Source: Aurelia coerulea (taxonomy: Eukaryota > Cnidaria > Scyphozoa > Semaeostomeae > Ulmaridae). Taken from it: 64,000 nucleotides of DNA. The translations under genes and the position numbers were made by a program. Where the stretch lies: positions 8,496,501-8,560,500 of the forward strand of contig CM076955.1 of assembly GCA_039566865.1 (NCBI GenBank). The letters are read 5' to 3'. Shown here in pieces: positions 47,506-60,214 of the stretch. The notes under the pieces are model-generated. The model was given only the letters and a program-made list of their open reading frames with translations. It did not search any database and was not told the DNA's origin. The stretch's first letter is position 1; every line of letters starts with the position of its first letter.

Positions 47506-48797
47506 GTCTGAAAATGATTGTTAACAAATAATACCTCATAGCTTGAGAACCCATAGAGATTTGTGTGTGAAATTTTAACACCGTCATCCCCAACACAAGA
47601 AGTGAGTTCTCAGCTATCTATGCCGAAATAGGCGTTGTTCGTTAAATTCGCTGAGCACCTTCTTAAAAACGGGCGTGGCAAAATTGCTGCAATTTTCACT
47701 CACATAAAGATTCCCTTATAAAAAGTGACATACATTAGGATTCTGAGCTTTCTTCCGCTATCGTAAGATTGTGTACTCCGCTGCTCTTTGAAAATGACTT
47801 ATCATTGCAAGAAAGCTTTTGGGCTCATTGTTTGAGGTCCGGTTTCTTGTGAATTCTTCGGTTCTCACAACGGCGCTCCACAGAAAAATGCCCCATAATT
47901 TTGGGATAAGTCACGCTTTTTTGGCAAATTCGTCTGATTCCACATTTTAACATCAAAGTCTTCCTATTCATGCAAAAAAACCAAGTAAAAATTGCCTGGA
48001 AGGTGGAAATGTCACGGCGCTCCAAAATTAAAAAACTTAAAATAAACAGTTCCGGATAAGTTTCTTTTGAACTCTATTGAGAACCGTCAGAAATCATATT
48101 TCACGAAAATATCGATGCAAATACTGCTATAGGCTAATAAAGCTCATTTTTCTCATTAAAATGAGACAAAATTTGTTAGAATAGGGCAAACGTTGCCGAC
48201 GTTATTAATGTTTAAAGTAGGGAGCGGCGTTGATAAATTTGATCCCTTTCTCAATTTTCCAGACTGTGCAAATCCGCCTTGCTGCTATGCAACAGGTATA
48301 TTCTTCTTCAACAAAAAGTTGTGGGTTACAATTCATCGGGCACAATAGACCATTCAATGCCGTCCAGGGTGAATGCAAGTTTGGTGGAGCGAATTTAATC
48401 TCATTGAAAATGAATGAATAGTTAGAGAATTGGCTAACGGTACATTTGAAAATAAGACAATTGCACTGCGGAGGCGCAGAATTTGCACTGATTCAAAAGG
48501 AACTTTGTTTTCAGTTCTCTTTGATAACTGTGTGTGATGTTTTCAGGCGAAAATCATTGGCAGGTTTCGTGCACAAGAGGAGTTTCGCTGAACGTCATGG
48601 GAAAATTTTGCATAATTTGATGACGTCATAGTTCTGATGGATGAACCAGTAACAATGAAAACATTAACATCTGAAGTACTCTGGAGTTAAGCCCACAGTT
48701 AGTGGCTATCCATTCATAGTGAAAGAAATTGTCTGATACAAGTAGATTTGGATTCATAGAAACATATATGATAGGTAGTGAAAGCAATTTTTCAGAC
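47506..48797 (+). repeat. Unit U14
   Basis: Right joint: single A (48798), ending the longest run without M (U12-U15). Confidence 0.88.
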
Positions 48798-48798
48798 A

Positions 48799-50090
48799 GT
48801 CTGAAAATGATTGTTAACAAATAATACCTCATAGCTTGAGAACCCATAGAGATTTGTGTGTGAAATTTTAACACCGTCATCCCCAACACAAGAAGTGAGT
48901 TCTCAGCTATCTATGCCGAAATAGGCGTTGTTCGTTAAATTCGCTGAGCACCTTCTTAAAAACGGGCGTGGCAAAATTGCTGCAATTTTCACTCACATAA
49001 AGATTCCCTTATAAAAAGTGACATACATTAGGATTCTGAGCTTTCTTCCGCTATCGTAAGATTGTGTACTCCGCTGCTCTTTGAAAATGACTTATCATTG
49101 CAAGAAAGCTTTTGGGCTCATTGTTTGAGGTCCGGTTTCTTGTGAATTCTTCGGTTCTCACAACGGCGCTCCACAGAAAAATGCCCCATAATTTTGGGAT
49201 AAGTCACGCTTTTTTGGCAAATTCGTCTGATTCCACATTTTAACATCAAAGTCTTCCTATTCATGCAAAAAAACCAAGTAAAAATTGCCTGGAAGGTGGA
49301 AATGTCACGGCGCTCCAAAATTAAAAAACTTAAAATAAACAGTTCCGGATAAGTTTCTTTTGAACTCTATTGAGAACCGTCAGAAATCATATTTCACGAA
49401 AATATCGATGCAAATACTGCTATAGGCTAATAAAGCTCATTTTTCTCATTAAAATGAGACAAAATTTGTTAGAATAGGGCAAACGTTGCCGACGTTATTA
49501 ATGTTTAAAGTAGGGAGCGGCGTTGATAAATTTGATCCCTTTCTCAATTTTCCAGACTGTGCAAATCCGCCTTGCTGCTATGCAACAGGTATATTCTTCT
49601 TCAACAAAAAGTTGTGGGTTACAATTCATCGGGCACAATAGACCATTCAATGCCGTCCAGGGTGAATGCAAGTTTGGTGGAGCGAATTTAATCTCATTGA
49701 AAATGAATGAATAGTTAGAGAATTGGCTAACGGTACATTTGAAAATAAGACAATTGCACTGCGGAGGCGCAGAATTTGCACTGATTCAAAAGGAACTTTG
49801 TTTTCAGTTCTCTTTGATAACTGTGTGTGATGTTTTCAGGCGAAAATCATTGGCAGGTTTCGTGCACAAGAGGAGTTTCGCTGAACGTCATGGGAAAATT
49901 TTGCATAATTTGATGACGTCATAGTTCTGATGGATGAACCAGTAACAATGAAAACATTAACATCTGAAGTACTCTGGAGTTAAGCCCACAGTTAGTGGCT
50001 ATCCATTCATAGTGAAAGAAATTGTCTGATACAAGTAGATTTGGATTCATAGAAACATATATGATAGGTAGTGAAAGCAATTTTTCAGAC
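48799..50090 (+). repeat. Unit U15
   Basis: Right joint: full M. Confidence 0.88.
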
Positions 50091-50332
50091 AATCTTGGCC
50101 AAAATACTTGGGACAAATCATAAAATTGCACTACTTCGGTCTTTGATTACGTGCCCCCCGCTCCCCCCTTCTCAAAGTTGCTTGAATCAAACGCCTTTCG
50201 ACCTTCTCAACATTGAATTAGGGGGAAGGGGGGATTAGGAGACTCTAAACGTATGTTTTCTCCTCGATATTTTAGGAAACATCATGAAGACACTGAAATT
50301 TGCCTGCGTCCCAGCTTCTTTTGGCCAGGATT
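50091..50332 (+). mobile_element. MITE M8
   Basis: Internal copy between U15 and U16. Confidence 0.88.
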
Positions 50333-51624
50333 GTCTGAAAATGATTGTTAACAAATAATACCTCATAGCTTGAGAACCCATAGAGATTTGTGTGTGAAAT
50401 TTTAACACCGTCATCCCCAACACAAGAAGTGAGTTCTCAGCTATCTATGCCGAAATAGGCGTTGTTCGTTAAATTCGCTGAGCACCTTCTTAAAAACGGG
50501 CGTGGCAAAATTGCTGCAATTTTCACTCACATAAAGATTCCCTTATAAAAAGTGACATACATTAGGATTCTGAGCTTTCTTCCGCTATCGTAAGATTGTG
50601 TACTCCGCTGCTCTTTGAAAATGACTTATCATTGCAAGAAAGCTTTTGGGCTCATTGTTTGAGGTCCGGTTTCTTGTGAATTCTTCGGTTCTCACAACGG
50701 CGCTCCACAGAAAAATGCCCCATAATTTTGGGATAAGTCACGCTTTTTTGGCAAATTCGTCTGATTCCACATTTTAACATCAAAGTCTTCCTATTCATGC
50801 AAAAAAACCAAGTAAAAATTGCCTGGAAGGTGGAAATGTCACGGCGCTCCAAAATTAAAAAACTTAAAATAAACAGTTCCGGATAAGTTTCTTTTGAACT
50901 CTATTGAGAACCGTCAGAAATCATATTTCACGAAAATATCGATGCAAATACTGCTATAGGCTAATAAAGCTCATTTTTCTCATTAAAATGAGACAAAATT
51001 TGTTAGAATAGGGCAAACGTTGCCGACGTTATTAATGTTTAAAGTAGGGAGCGGCGTTGATAAATTTGATCCCTTTCTCAATTTTCCAGACTGTGCAAAT
51101 CCGCCTTGCTGCTATGCAACAGGTATATTCTTCTTCAACAAAAAGTTGTGGGTTACAATTCATCGGGCACAATAGACCATTCAATGCCGTCCAGGGTGAA
51201 TGCAAGTTTGGTGGAGCGAATTTAATCTCATTGAAAATGAATGAATAGTTAGAGAATTGGCTAACGGTACATTTGAAAATAAGACAATTGCACTGCGGAG
51301 GCGCAGAATTTGCACTGATTCAAAAGGAACTTTGTTTTCAGTTCTCTTTGATAACTGTGTGTGATGTTTTCAGGCGAAAATCATTGGCAGGTTTCGTGCA
51401 CAAGAGGAGTTTCGCTGAACGTCATGGGAAAATTTTGCATAATTTGATGACGTCATAGTTCTGATGGATGAACCAGTAACAATGAAAACATTAACATCTG
51501 AAGTACTCTGGAGTTAAGCCCACAGTTAGTGGCTATCCATTCATAGTGAAAGAAATTGTCTGATACAAGTAGATTTGGATTCATAGAAACATATATGATA
51601 GGTAGTGAAAGCAATTTTTCAGAC
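50333..51624 (+). repeat. Unit U16
   Basis: Right joint: single A (51625). Confidence 0.88.
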
Positions 51625-51625
51625 A

Positions 51626-52917
51626 GTCTGAAAATGATTGTTAACAAATAATACCTCATAGCTTGAGAACCCATAGAGATTTGTGTGTGAAATTTTAACA
51701 CCGTCATCCCCAACACAAGAAGTGAGTTCTCAGCTATCTATGCCGAAATAGGCGTTGTTCGTTAAATTCGCTGAGCACCTTCTTAAAAACGGGCGTGGCA
51801 AAATTGCTGCAATTTTCACTCACATAAAGATTCCCTTATAAAAAGTGACATACATTAGGATTCTGAGCTTTCTTCCGCTATCGTAAGATTGTGTACTCCG
51901 CTGCTCTTTGAAAATGACTTATCATTGCAAGAAAGCTTTTGGGCTCATTGTTTGAGGTCCGGTTTCTTGTGAATTCTTCGGTTCTCACAACGGCGCTCCA
52001 CAGAAAAATGCCCCATAATTTTGGGATAAGTCACGCTTTTTTGGCAAATTCGTCTGATTCCACATTTTAACATCAAAGTCTTCCTATTCATGCAAAAAAA
52101 CCAAGTAAAAATTGCCTGGAAGGTGGAAATGTCACGGCGCTCCAAAATTAAAAAACTTAAAATAAACAGTTCCGGATAAGTTTCTTTTGAACTCTATTGA
52201 GAACCGTCAGAAATCATATTTCACGAAAATATCGATGCAAATACTGCTATAGGCTAATAAAGCTCATTTTTCTCATTAAAATGAGACAAAATTTGTTAGA
52301 ATAGGGCAAACGTTGCCGACGTTATTAATGTTTAAAGTAGGGAGCGGCGTTGATAAATTTGATCCCTTTCTCAATTTTCCAGACTGTGCAAATCCGCCTT
52401 GCTGCTATGCAACAGGTATATTCTTCTTCAACAAAAAGTTGTGGGTTACAATTCATCGGGCACAATAGACCATTCAATGCCGTCCAGGGTGAATGCAAGT
52501 TTGGTGGAGCGAATTTAATCTCATTGAAAATGAATGAATAGTTAGAGAATTGGCTAACGGTACATTTGAAAATAAGACAATTGCACTGCGGAGGCGCAGA
52601 ATTTGCACTGATTCAAAAGGAACTTTGTTTTCAGTTCTCTTTGATAACTGTGTGTGATGTTTTCAGGCGAAAATCATTGGCAGGTTTCGTGCACAAGAGG
52701 AGTTTCGCTGAACGTCATGGGAAAATTTTGCATAATTTGATGACGTCATAGTTCTGATGGATGAACCAGTAACAATGAAAACATTAACATCTGAAGTACT
52801 CTGGAGTTAAGCCCACAGTTAGTGGCTATCCATTCATAGTGAAAGAAATTGTCTGATACAAGTAGATTTGGATTCATAGAAACATATATGATAGGTAGTG
52901 AAAGCAATTTTTCAGAC
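51626..52917 (+). repeat. Unit U17
   Basis: Right joint: full M. Confidence 0.88.
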
Positions 52918-53159
52918 AATCTTGGCCAAAATACTTGGGACAAATCATAAAATTGCACTACTTCGGTCTTTGATTACGTGCCCCCCGCTCCCCCCTTCTC
53001 AAAGTTGCTTGAATCAAACGCCTTTCGACCTTCTCAACATTGAATTAGGGGGAAGGGGGGATTAGGAGACTCTAAACGTATGTTTTCTCCTCGATATTTT
53101 AGGAAACATCATGAAGACACTGAAATTTGCCTGCGTCCCAGCTTCTTTTGGCCAGGATT
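52918..53159 (+). mobile_element. MITE M9
   Basis: Internal copy between U17 and U18. Confidence 0.88.
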
Positions 53160-54451
53160 GTCTGAAAATGATTGTTAACAAATAATACCTCATAGCTTGA
53201 GAACCCATAGAGATTTGTGTGTGAAATTTTAACACCGTCATCCCCAACACAAGAAGTGAGTTCTCAGCTATCTATGCCGAAATAGGCGTTGTTCGTTAAA
53301 TTCGCTGAGCACCTTCTTAAAAACGGGCGTGGCAAAATTGCTGCAATTTTCACTCACATAAAGATTCCCTTATAAAAAGTGACATACATTAGGATTCTGA
53401 GCTTTCTTCCGCTATCGTAAGATTGTGTACTCCGCTGCTCTTTGAAAATGACTTATCATTGCAAGAAAGCTTTTGGGCTCATTGTTTGAGGTCCGGTTTC
53501 TTGTGAATTCTTCGGTTCTCACAACGGCGCTCCACAGAAAAATGCCCCATAATTTTGGGATAAGTCACGCTTTTTTGGCAAATTCGTCTGATTCCACATT
53601 TTAACATCAAAGTCTTCCTATTCATGCAAAAAAACCAAGTAAAAATTGCCTGGAAGGTGGAAATGTCACGGCGCTCCAAAATTAAAAAACTTAAAATAAA
53701 CAGTTCCGGATAAGTTTCTTTTGAACTCTATTGAGAACCGTCAGAAATCATATTTCACGAAAATATCGATGCAAATACTGCTATAGGCTAATAAAGCTCA
53801 TTTTTCTCATTAAAATGAGACAAAATTTGTTAGAATAGGGCAAACGTTGCCGACGTTATTAATGTTTAAAGTAGGGAGCGGCGTTGATAAATTTGATCCC
53901 TTTCTCAATTTTCCAGACTGTGCAAATCCGCCTTGCTGCTATGCAACAGGTATATTCTTCTTCAACAAAAAGTTGTGGGTTACAATTCATCGGGCACAAT
54001 AGACCATTCAATGCCGTCCAGGGTGAATGCAAGTTTGGTGGAGCGAATTTAATCTCATTGAAAATGAATGAATAGTTAGAGAATTGGCTAACGGTACATT
54101 TGAAAATAAGACAATTGCACTGCGGAGGCGCAGAATTTGCACTGATTCAAAAGGAACTTTGTTTTCAGTTCTCTTTGATAACTGTGTGTGATGTTTTCAG
54201 GCGAAAATCATTGGCAGGTTTCGTGCACAAGAGGAGTTTCGCTGAACGTCATGGGAAAATTTTGCATAATTTGATGACGTCATAGTTCTGATGGATGAAC
54301 CAGTAACAATGAAAACATTAACATCTGAAGTACTCTGGAGTTAAGCCCACAGTTAGTGGCTATCCATTCATAGTGAAAGAAATTGTCTGATACAAGTAGA
54401 TTTGGATTCATAGAAACATATATGATAGGTAGTGAAAGCAATTTTTCAGAC
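53160..54451 (+). repeat. Unit U18
   Basis: Bordered by M on both sides. Confidence 0.88.
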
Positions 54452-54693
54452 AATCTTGGCCAAAATACTTGGGACAAATCATAAAATTGCACTACTTCGG
54501 TCTTTGATTACGTGCCCCCCGCTCCCCCCTTCTCAAAGTTGCTTGAATCAAACGCCTTTCGACCTTCTCAACATTGAATTAGGGGGAAGGGGGGATTAGG
54601 AGACTCTAAACGTATGTTTTCTCCTCGATATTTTAGGAAACATCATGAAGACACTGAAATTTGCCTGCGTCCCAGCTTCTTTTGGCCAGGATT
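54452..54693 (+). mobile_element. MITE M10
   Basis: Internal copy between U18 and U19. Confidence 0.88.
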
Positions 54694-55985
54694 GTCTGAA
54701 AATGATTGTTAACAAATAATACCTCATAGCTTGAGAACCCATAGAGATTTGTGTGTGAAATTTTAACACCGTCATCCCCAACACAAGAAGTGAGTTCTCA
54801 GCTATCTATGCCGAAATAGGCGTTGTTCGTTAAATTCGCTGAGCACCTTCTTAAAAACGGGCGTGGCAAAATTGCTGCAATTTTCACTCACATAAAGATT
54901 CCCTTATAAAAAGTGACATACATTAGGATTCTGAGCTTTCTTCCGCTATCGTAAGATTGTGTACTCCGCTGCTCTTTGAAAATGACTTATCATTGCAAGA
55001 AAGCTTTTGGGCTCATTGTTTGAGGTCCGGTTTCTTGTGAATTCTTCGGTTCTCACAACGGCGCTCCACAGAAAAATGCCCCATAATTTTGGGATAAGTC
55101 ACGCTTTTTTGGCAAATTCGTCTGATTCCACATTTTAACATCAAAGTCTTCCTATTCATGCAAAAAAACCAAGTAAAAATTGCCTGGAAGGTGGAAATGT
55201 CACGGCGCTCCAAAATTAAAAAACTTAAAATAAACAGTTCCGGATAAGTTTCTTTTGAACTCTATTGAGAACCGTCAGAAATCATATTTCACGAAAATAT
55301 CGATGCAAATACTGCTATAGGCTAATAAAGCTCATTTTTCTCATTAAAATGAGACAAAATTTGTTAGAATAGGGCAAACGTTGCCGACGTTATTAATGTT
55401 TAAAGTAGGGAGCGGCGTTGATAAATTTGATCCCTTTCTCAATTTTCCAGACTGTGCAAATCCGCCTTGCTGCTATGCAACAGGTATATTCTTCTTCAAC
55501 AAAAAGTTGTGGGTTACAATTCATCGGGCACAATAGACCATTCAATGCCGTCCAGGGTGAATGCAAGTTTGGTGGAGCGAATTTAATCTCATTGAAAATG
55601 AATGAATAGTTAGAGAATTGGCTAACGGTACATTTGAAAATAAGACAATTGCACTGCGGAGGCGCAGAATTTGCACTGATTCAAAAGGAACTTTGTTTTC
55701 AGTTCTCTTTGATAACTGTGTGTGATGTTTTCAGGCGAAAATCATTGGCAGGTTTCGTGCACAAGAGGAGTTTCGCTGAACGTCATGGGAAAATTTTGCA
55801 TAATTTGATGACGTCATAGTTCTGATGGATGAACCAGTAACAATGAAAACATTAACATCTGAAGTACTCTGGAGTTAAGCCCACAGTTAGTGGCTATCCA
55901 TTCATAGTGAAAGAAATTGTCTGATACAAGTAGATTTGGATTCATAGAAACATATATGATAGGTAGTGAAAGCAATTTTTCAGAC
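54694..55985 (+). repeat. Unit U19
   Basis: Right joint: single T (55986), the only T joint outside the first six units. Confidence 0.88.
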
Positions 55986-55986
55986 T

Positions 55987-57278
55987 GTCTGAAAATGATT
56001 GTTAACAAATAATACCTCATAGCTTGAGAACCCATAGAGATTTGTGTGTGAAATTTTAACACCGTCATCCCCAACACAAGAAGTGAGTTCTCAGCTATCT
56101 ATGCCGAAATAGGCGTTGTTCGTTAAATTCGCTGAGCACCTTCTTAAAAACGGGCGTGGCAAAATTGCTGCAATTTTCACTCACATAAAGATTCCCTTAT
56201 AAAAAGTGACATACATTAGGATTCTGAGCTTTCTTCCGCTATCGTAAGATTGTGTACTCCGCTGCTCTTTGAAAATGACTTATCATTGCAAGAAAGCTTT
56301 TGGGCTCATTGTTTGAGGTCCGGTTTCTTGTGAATTCTTCGGTTCTCACAACGGCGCTCCACAGAAAAATGCCCCATAATTTTGGGATAAGTCACGCTTT
56401 TTTGGCAAATTCGTCTGATTCCACATTTTAACATCAAAGTCTTCCTATTCATGCAAAAAAACCAAGTAAAAATTGCCTGGAAGGTGGAAATGTCACGGCG
56501 CTCCAAAATTAAAAAACTTAAAATAAACAGTTCCGGATAAGTTTCTTTTGAACTCTATTGAGAACCGTCAGAAATCATATTTCACGAAAATATCGATGCA
56601 AATACTGCTATAGGCTAATAAAGCTCATTTTTCTCATTAAAATGAGACAAAATTTGTTAGAATAGGGCAAACGTTGCCGACGTTATTAATGTTTAAAGTA
56701 GGGAGCGGCGTTGATAAATTTGATCCCTTTCTCAATTTTCCAGACTGTGCAAATCCGCCTTGCTGCTATGCAACAGGTATATTCTTCTTCAACAAAAAGT
56801 TGTGGGTTACAATTCATCGGGCACAATAGACCATTCAATGCCGTCCAGGGTGAATGCAAGTTTGGTGGAGCGAATTTAATCTCATTGAAAATGAATGAAT
56901 AGTTAGAGAATTGGCTAACGGTACATTTGAAAATAAGACAATTGCACTGCGGAGGCGCAGAATTTGCACTGATTCAAAAGGAACTTTGTTTTCAGTTCTC
57001 TTTGATAACTGTGTGTGATGTTTTCAGGCGAAAATCATTGGCAGGTTTCGTGCACAAGAGGAGTTTCGCTGAACGTCATGGGAAAATTTTGCATAATTTG
57101 ATGACGTCATAGTTCTGATGGATGAACCAGTAACAATGAAAACATTAACATCTGAAGAACTCTGGAGTTAAGCCCACAGTTAGTGGCTATCCATTCATAG
57201 TGAAAGAAATTGTCTGATACAAGTAGATTTGGATTCATAGAAACATATATGATAGGTAGTGAAAGCAATTTTTCAGAC
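55987..57278 (+). repeat. Unit U20 (last unit)
   Basis: Carries A at 57158 where the other units have T (CTGAAGAACTC against CTGAAGTACTC), the only substitution I noticed among the units. Right joint: terminal M. Confidence 0.88.
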
Positions 57279-57520
57279 AATCTTGGCCAAAATACTTGGG
57301 ACAAATCATAAAATTGCACTACTTCGGTCTTTGATTACGTGCCCCCCGCTCCCCCCTTCTCAAAGTTGCTTGAATCAAACGCCTTTCGACCTTCTCAACA
57401 TTGAATTAGGGGGAAGGGGGGATTAGGAGACTCTAAACGTATGTTTTCTCCTCGATATTTTAGGAAACATCATGAAGACACTGAAATTTGCCTGCGTCCC
57501 AGCTTCTTTTGGCCAGGATT
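57279..57520 (+). mobile_element. MITE M11 (array right end)
   Basis: Identical in design to M1. Its right end GGCCAGGATTG is followed by TA (57522-57523), then unique sequence. Confidence 0.88.
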
Positions 57521-57523
57521 GTA

Positions 57524-59862
57524 GATACAAGGATCTGACTACTGCTTCAGCTAGTTGCAGTTGCAGTAGTCTGGATCTGCCCCTGTTATTCTTTCTCTTG
57601 TTGGATATTCAGATTTGTATGCTGGTATACAAGTGGAAGTACATGGAGAAGTAACACAACAGCCAGAGCTTAGAATTCCATTTAATTTTAATGACATCTT
57701 GCCACCAGCCACCCTCCATTGCAACCACACACATTGATTGCATTTTGCACATATGACCAAAGATGAAGGTAGAAAACTTGTTCCTTCTTAAATGGGGTTT
57801 AGCATGCTTTCCTTCTGAATCCCACTTTGTGCTAAATACCAACATTTTCTTTGATGGGTTTTCAGTGACAAAGACTCCCTGGCTTTAAAGGCAGATTCAT
57901 CTTTTGTTGTGAATGTTGGCGATAGAGTTTTAGATCTCCATTAACTTGGTTGGGATATTCCTATGAGTTTAAAGACTGCTTCCTCTCTTGTTCATGTCTT
58001 GTCAATTGTTAGTAGAAGTCAGGTGTTCCAAGGGTGTAGAAAAGCAAAATACTCCATCCTGTTGGATACTGTGTATGACAGTGAAGGTCACATTCATAGT
58101 GTTGCCAGGTTGGCTTCATTTGGTCCTTTTCATGAAGCATCCCCATCTTTCAAAGCCTTTCATTTCTGTTAAGTGCAAAATTATGATAAGCTCAGCAACA
58201 AAATCAAAAGTATGCGAAGAATGCCAGAAGCTTGACAATGCACTTCAAGTCAGGTCATTTCGAGCTTCCAACATAGTAGCCAAGGAAGCCATTCATCAAA
58301 GATACACTTCAAACATATGTCTGTAATGCAGCTGCAGCAACGATTGGAGGATGAAAGTGGTACAAAATTCTTGCAATCAGTATCAAGCTTGAAGCATCTG
58401 CAAACATATTCAATATTTTGCTAAGGGATGTTATGATAAGCTTTTACGCTGTATTTATTTGATGCATAAACTTGAATTTATTTGATCTCTGTCATTGGTT
58501 TAGCATTTTGTTTGGTTGTATTTGATCCCTTGCCAGAAACAGGGGGAAGCAACAGAATATTACACAAAGTATTAACAATTAATAGCCTCTTCCACAGGTA
58601 GACTATATTTCACTTTTAAGTATTTTGCTGTCTTGCATACAGTTTCTATGTGTCACTTCTGCAATCTACTTTTGATAATTATGACTATGGGGGCTGAGAA
58701 GGCCCCCCTCTGTCCTGCTGTGTACAGCTTAGAGCTATGAGAATTTTTACCTGGAAAGTGCATCAGATAGATGTGTCACAAGATTTTTGTGATCAATATA
58801 ATGTTTCATGTAGAAAACCACAACCACACAACTAATACAAATTTTCAATTACTGGCTGCATGTAAACTGTTTGCTGCAAAGAAATCAGTTCAATTTTCAT
58901 GTATTTCATGGTTACATCTTCTATGAGTAGGAGAAATATCATCACAAAAAATTGAAAGAATTTGCGCATGCACAGTGCAAAAAATGGGTCAACTAAAGTG
59001 TCAATTTTATGCAAAAATAGATAGCCAATTTGACAGAACACCAAGATAGTGTATGCTGCTGTATCATTTCCAGTTTGAGTATAGATTTCACAAATTGAAA
59101 TTTGATATGGAAACCTTTAGAAACTCCATTTCTATCTTGAAACTCCTCCTGGATGTATTTTAGTTTTTCTAAAAATCAGTTTGTGAATACAAGATGGGCA
59201 AAACTAAAAGCCAGAAAGTTTCAAAGTTGTGATTGCAATTTGTAAGGATAGAGAAGAAAAGTTACTAGATGGCTGATTTGGCACTCCCCCTCCCTCTTCC
59301 ATCTATGATTGCAGTAAATTGAGTTTGAAAAAATTTCTAATTCTATAAGTTTCATTTGCAAATTGTAAATGTAATTTCTTGCAGGATAATAGGAGCATTT
59401 CTTAAGTTGTGGAACAGATCCAAAGCAGGATATGAAGGGTTGCGGGATTCTGGATTTTTTAAGATACAAAGATACAAAGAAAAGTCAATAGCCATTCTCT
59501 TGTAGATGTGCTATCCTTTATTCAATATTCATCAACCTTCCCTTGTATATAAAATGAATTTACTTCACAATTCAAGTTGAACTCCAAATTACAATATAAA
59601 CTAAAAGTGACTGCATTACAGTACAATGTGATTTTGAGGGAAAACAAGGGTCAACAGTCATCACTTCTTAGAGTTGATTTTTGAAGTAGCTGTACGAACC
59701 CAAGAAATCAGGATTTTGCCATCTTGGCATTAATGGCAGGAAATTAATACTGTCTCGTGCCTCTTGCTTGGGGCCTTAAAGTTGACACCATTGAGTCAAG
59801 AAGGGATCAAAAAGATTCACAAGAGTTATATCTATAACACCTCCATAATATGCGTAAATAAA
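57524..59862. other. Noncoding stretch after the array
   Basis: A CAGCTAGTTGCAGTTGCAGTAG stretch near 57548 is the first sequence after the array. The 112-codon frame at 57988-58326 contains CEECQKLDNALQVR but no domain I can name, and overlaps another frame of similar length; it is not called as a gene. The remainder is AT-rich with no structured repeat. Confidence 0.35.
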
Positions 59863-59922
59863 CATTTTCTATTTTATAAGAAAGTGGTTTATAAGAAATT
59901 AGTACCAGGGATGGTGACAAAT

Positions 59923-60077
59923 TTAAAGGGCCTGTTTCATCCAGCATTCCTTGCACGTGCCGTTTGTTGATGTTTCTTTGTTGTCCGCCATTTTCATGGG
60001 CCATGAAAATGGCGGACAACAAAGGAACATCAACAAACGGCACGTGCAAGGAATGCTGGATGAAACAGACCCTTTAA
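59923..60077. repeat. 155-bp near-perfect palindrome
   Basis: The two 77-bp arms, centred on position 60000, differ at only two places that I found. Each arm has AAAATGGCGGAC, GCACGTGC and AAGGAATGCTGG. With almost no spacer it can extrude as a cruciform or be transcribed into a long hairpin RNA. Confidence 0.9.
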
Positions 60078-60214
60078 GAAACTCTAGTACTATGTTGGAG
60101 GAGTGCTAAGAAACTTTTAAAAGCCAATTCAAAGAAAGCTATGGGGAAATTTTTGTTGAGCCAAATGTTTTTGAGTAATATTTCATAAATGTTATGCTTT
60201 GAGCTCAAGAGAAC

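Larger units (their letters stand above)
29008..57521 (+). repeat. 28.5-kb tandem composite array of U (1,292 bp) and M (242 bp)
   Basis: The array holds 20 U copies and 11 M copies, all in the same orientation. It starts with CAATCTTGGCC (M left end) after TA at 29006-29007 and ends with GGCCAGGATTG (M right end) before TA at 57522-57523. The order of joints between successive U copies is T, M, T, M, T, A, M, M, M, A, M, A, A, A, M, A, M, M, T, where A or T is one base and M is the full MITE. Lengths add up exactly: 20x1292 + 10x1 + 11x242 = 28,512 bp between the outer C and G. No indel is present, and the only base change I noticed is at 57158. No coding function is recognisable. The TA-bounded composite suggests transposon origin. 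Confidence 0.93.

Noticed and set aside
29008..57521. Array as an rDNA, 5S, histone or snRNA gene cluster
   Set aside because: No rRNA, 5S internal promoter, snRNA or histone sequence is recognisable in the unit.
29008..57521. Array as a CRISPR locus
   Set aside because: Units are 1.3 kb and spacers are either one base or one identical 242-bp element; the context is eukaryotic.
57988..58326. 112-codon frame with CEECQKLDNAL as a zinc-finger gene
   Set aside because: Only one CxxC pair, no partner ligands in the expected range, an overlapping frame of similar quality and no recognisable domain.
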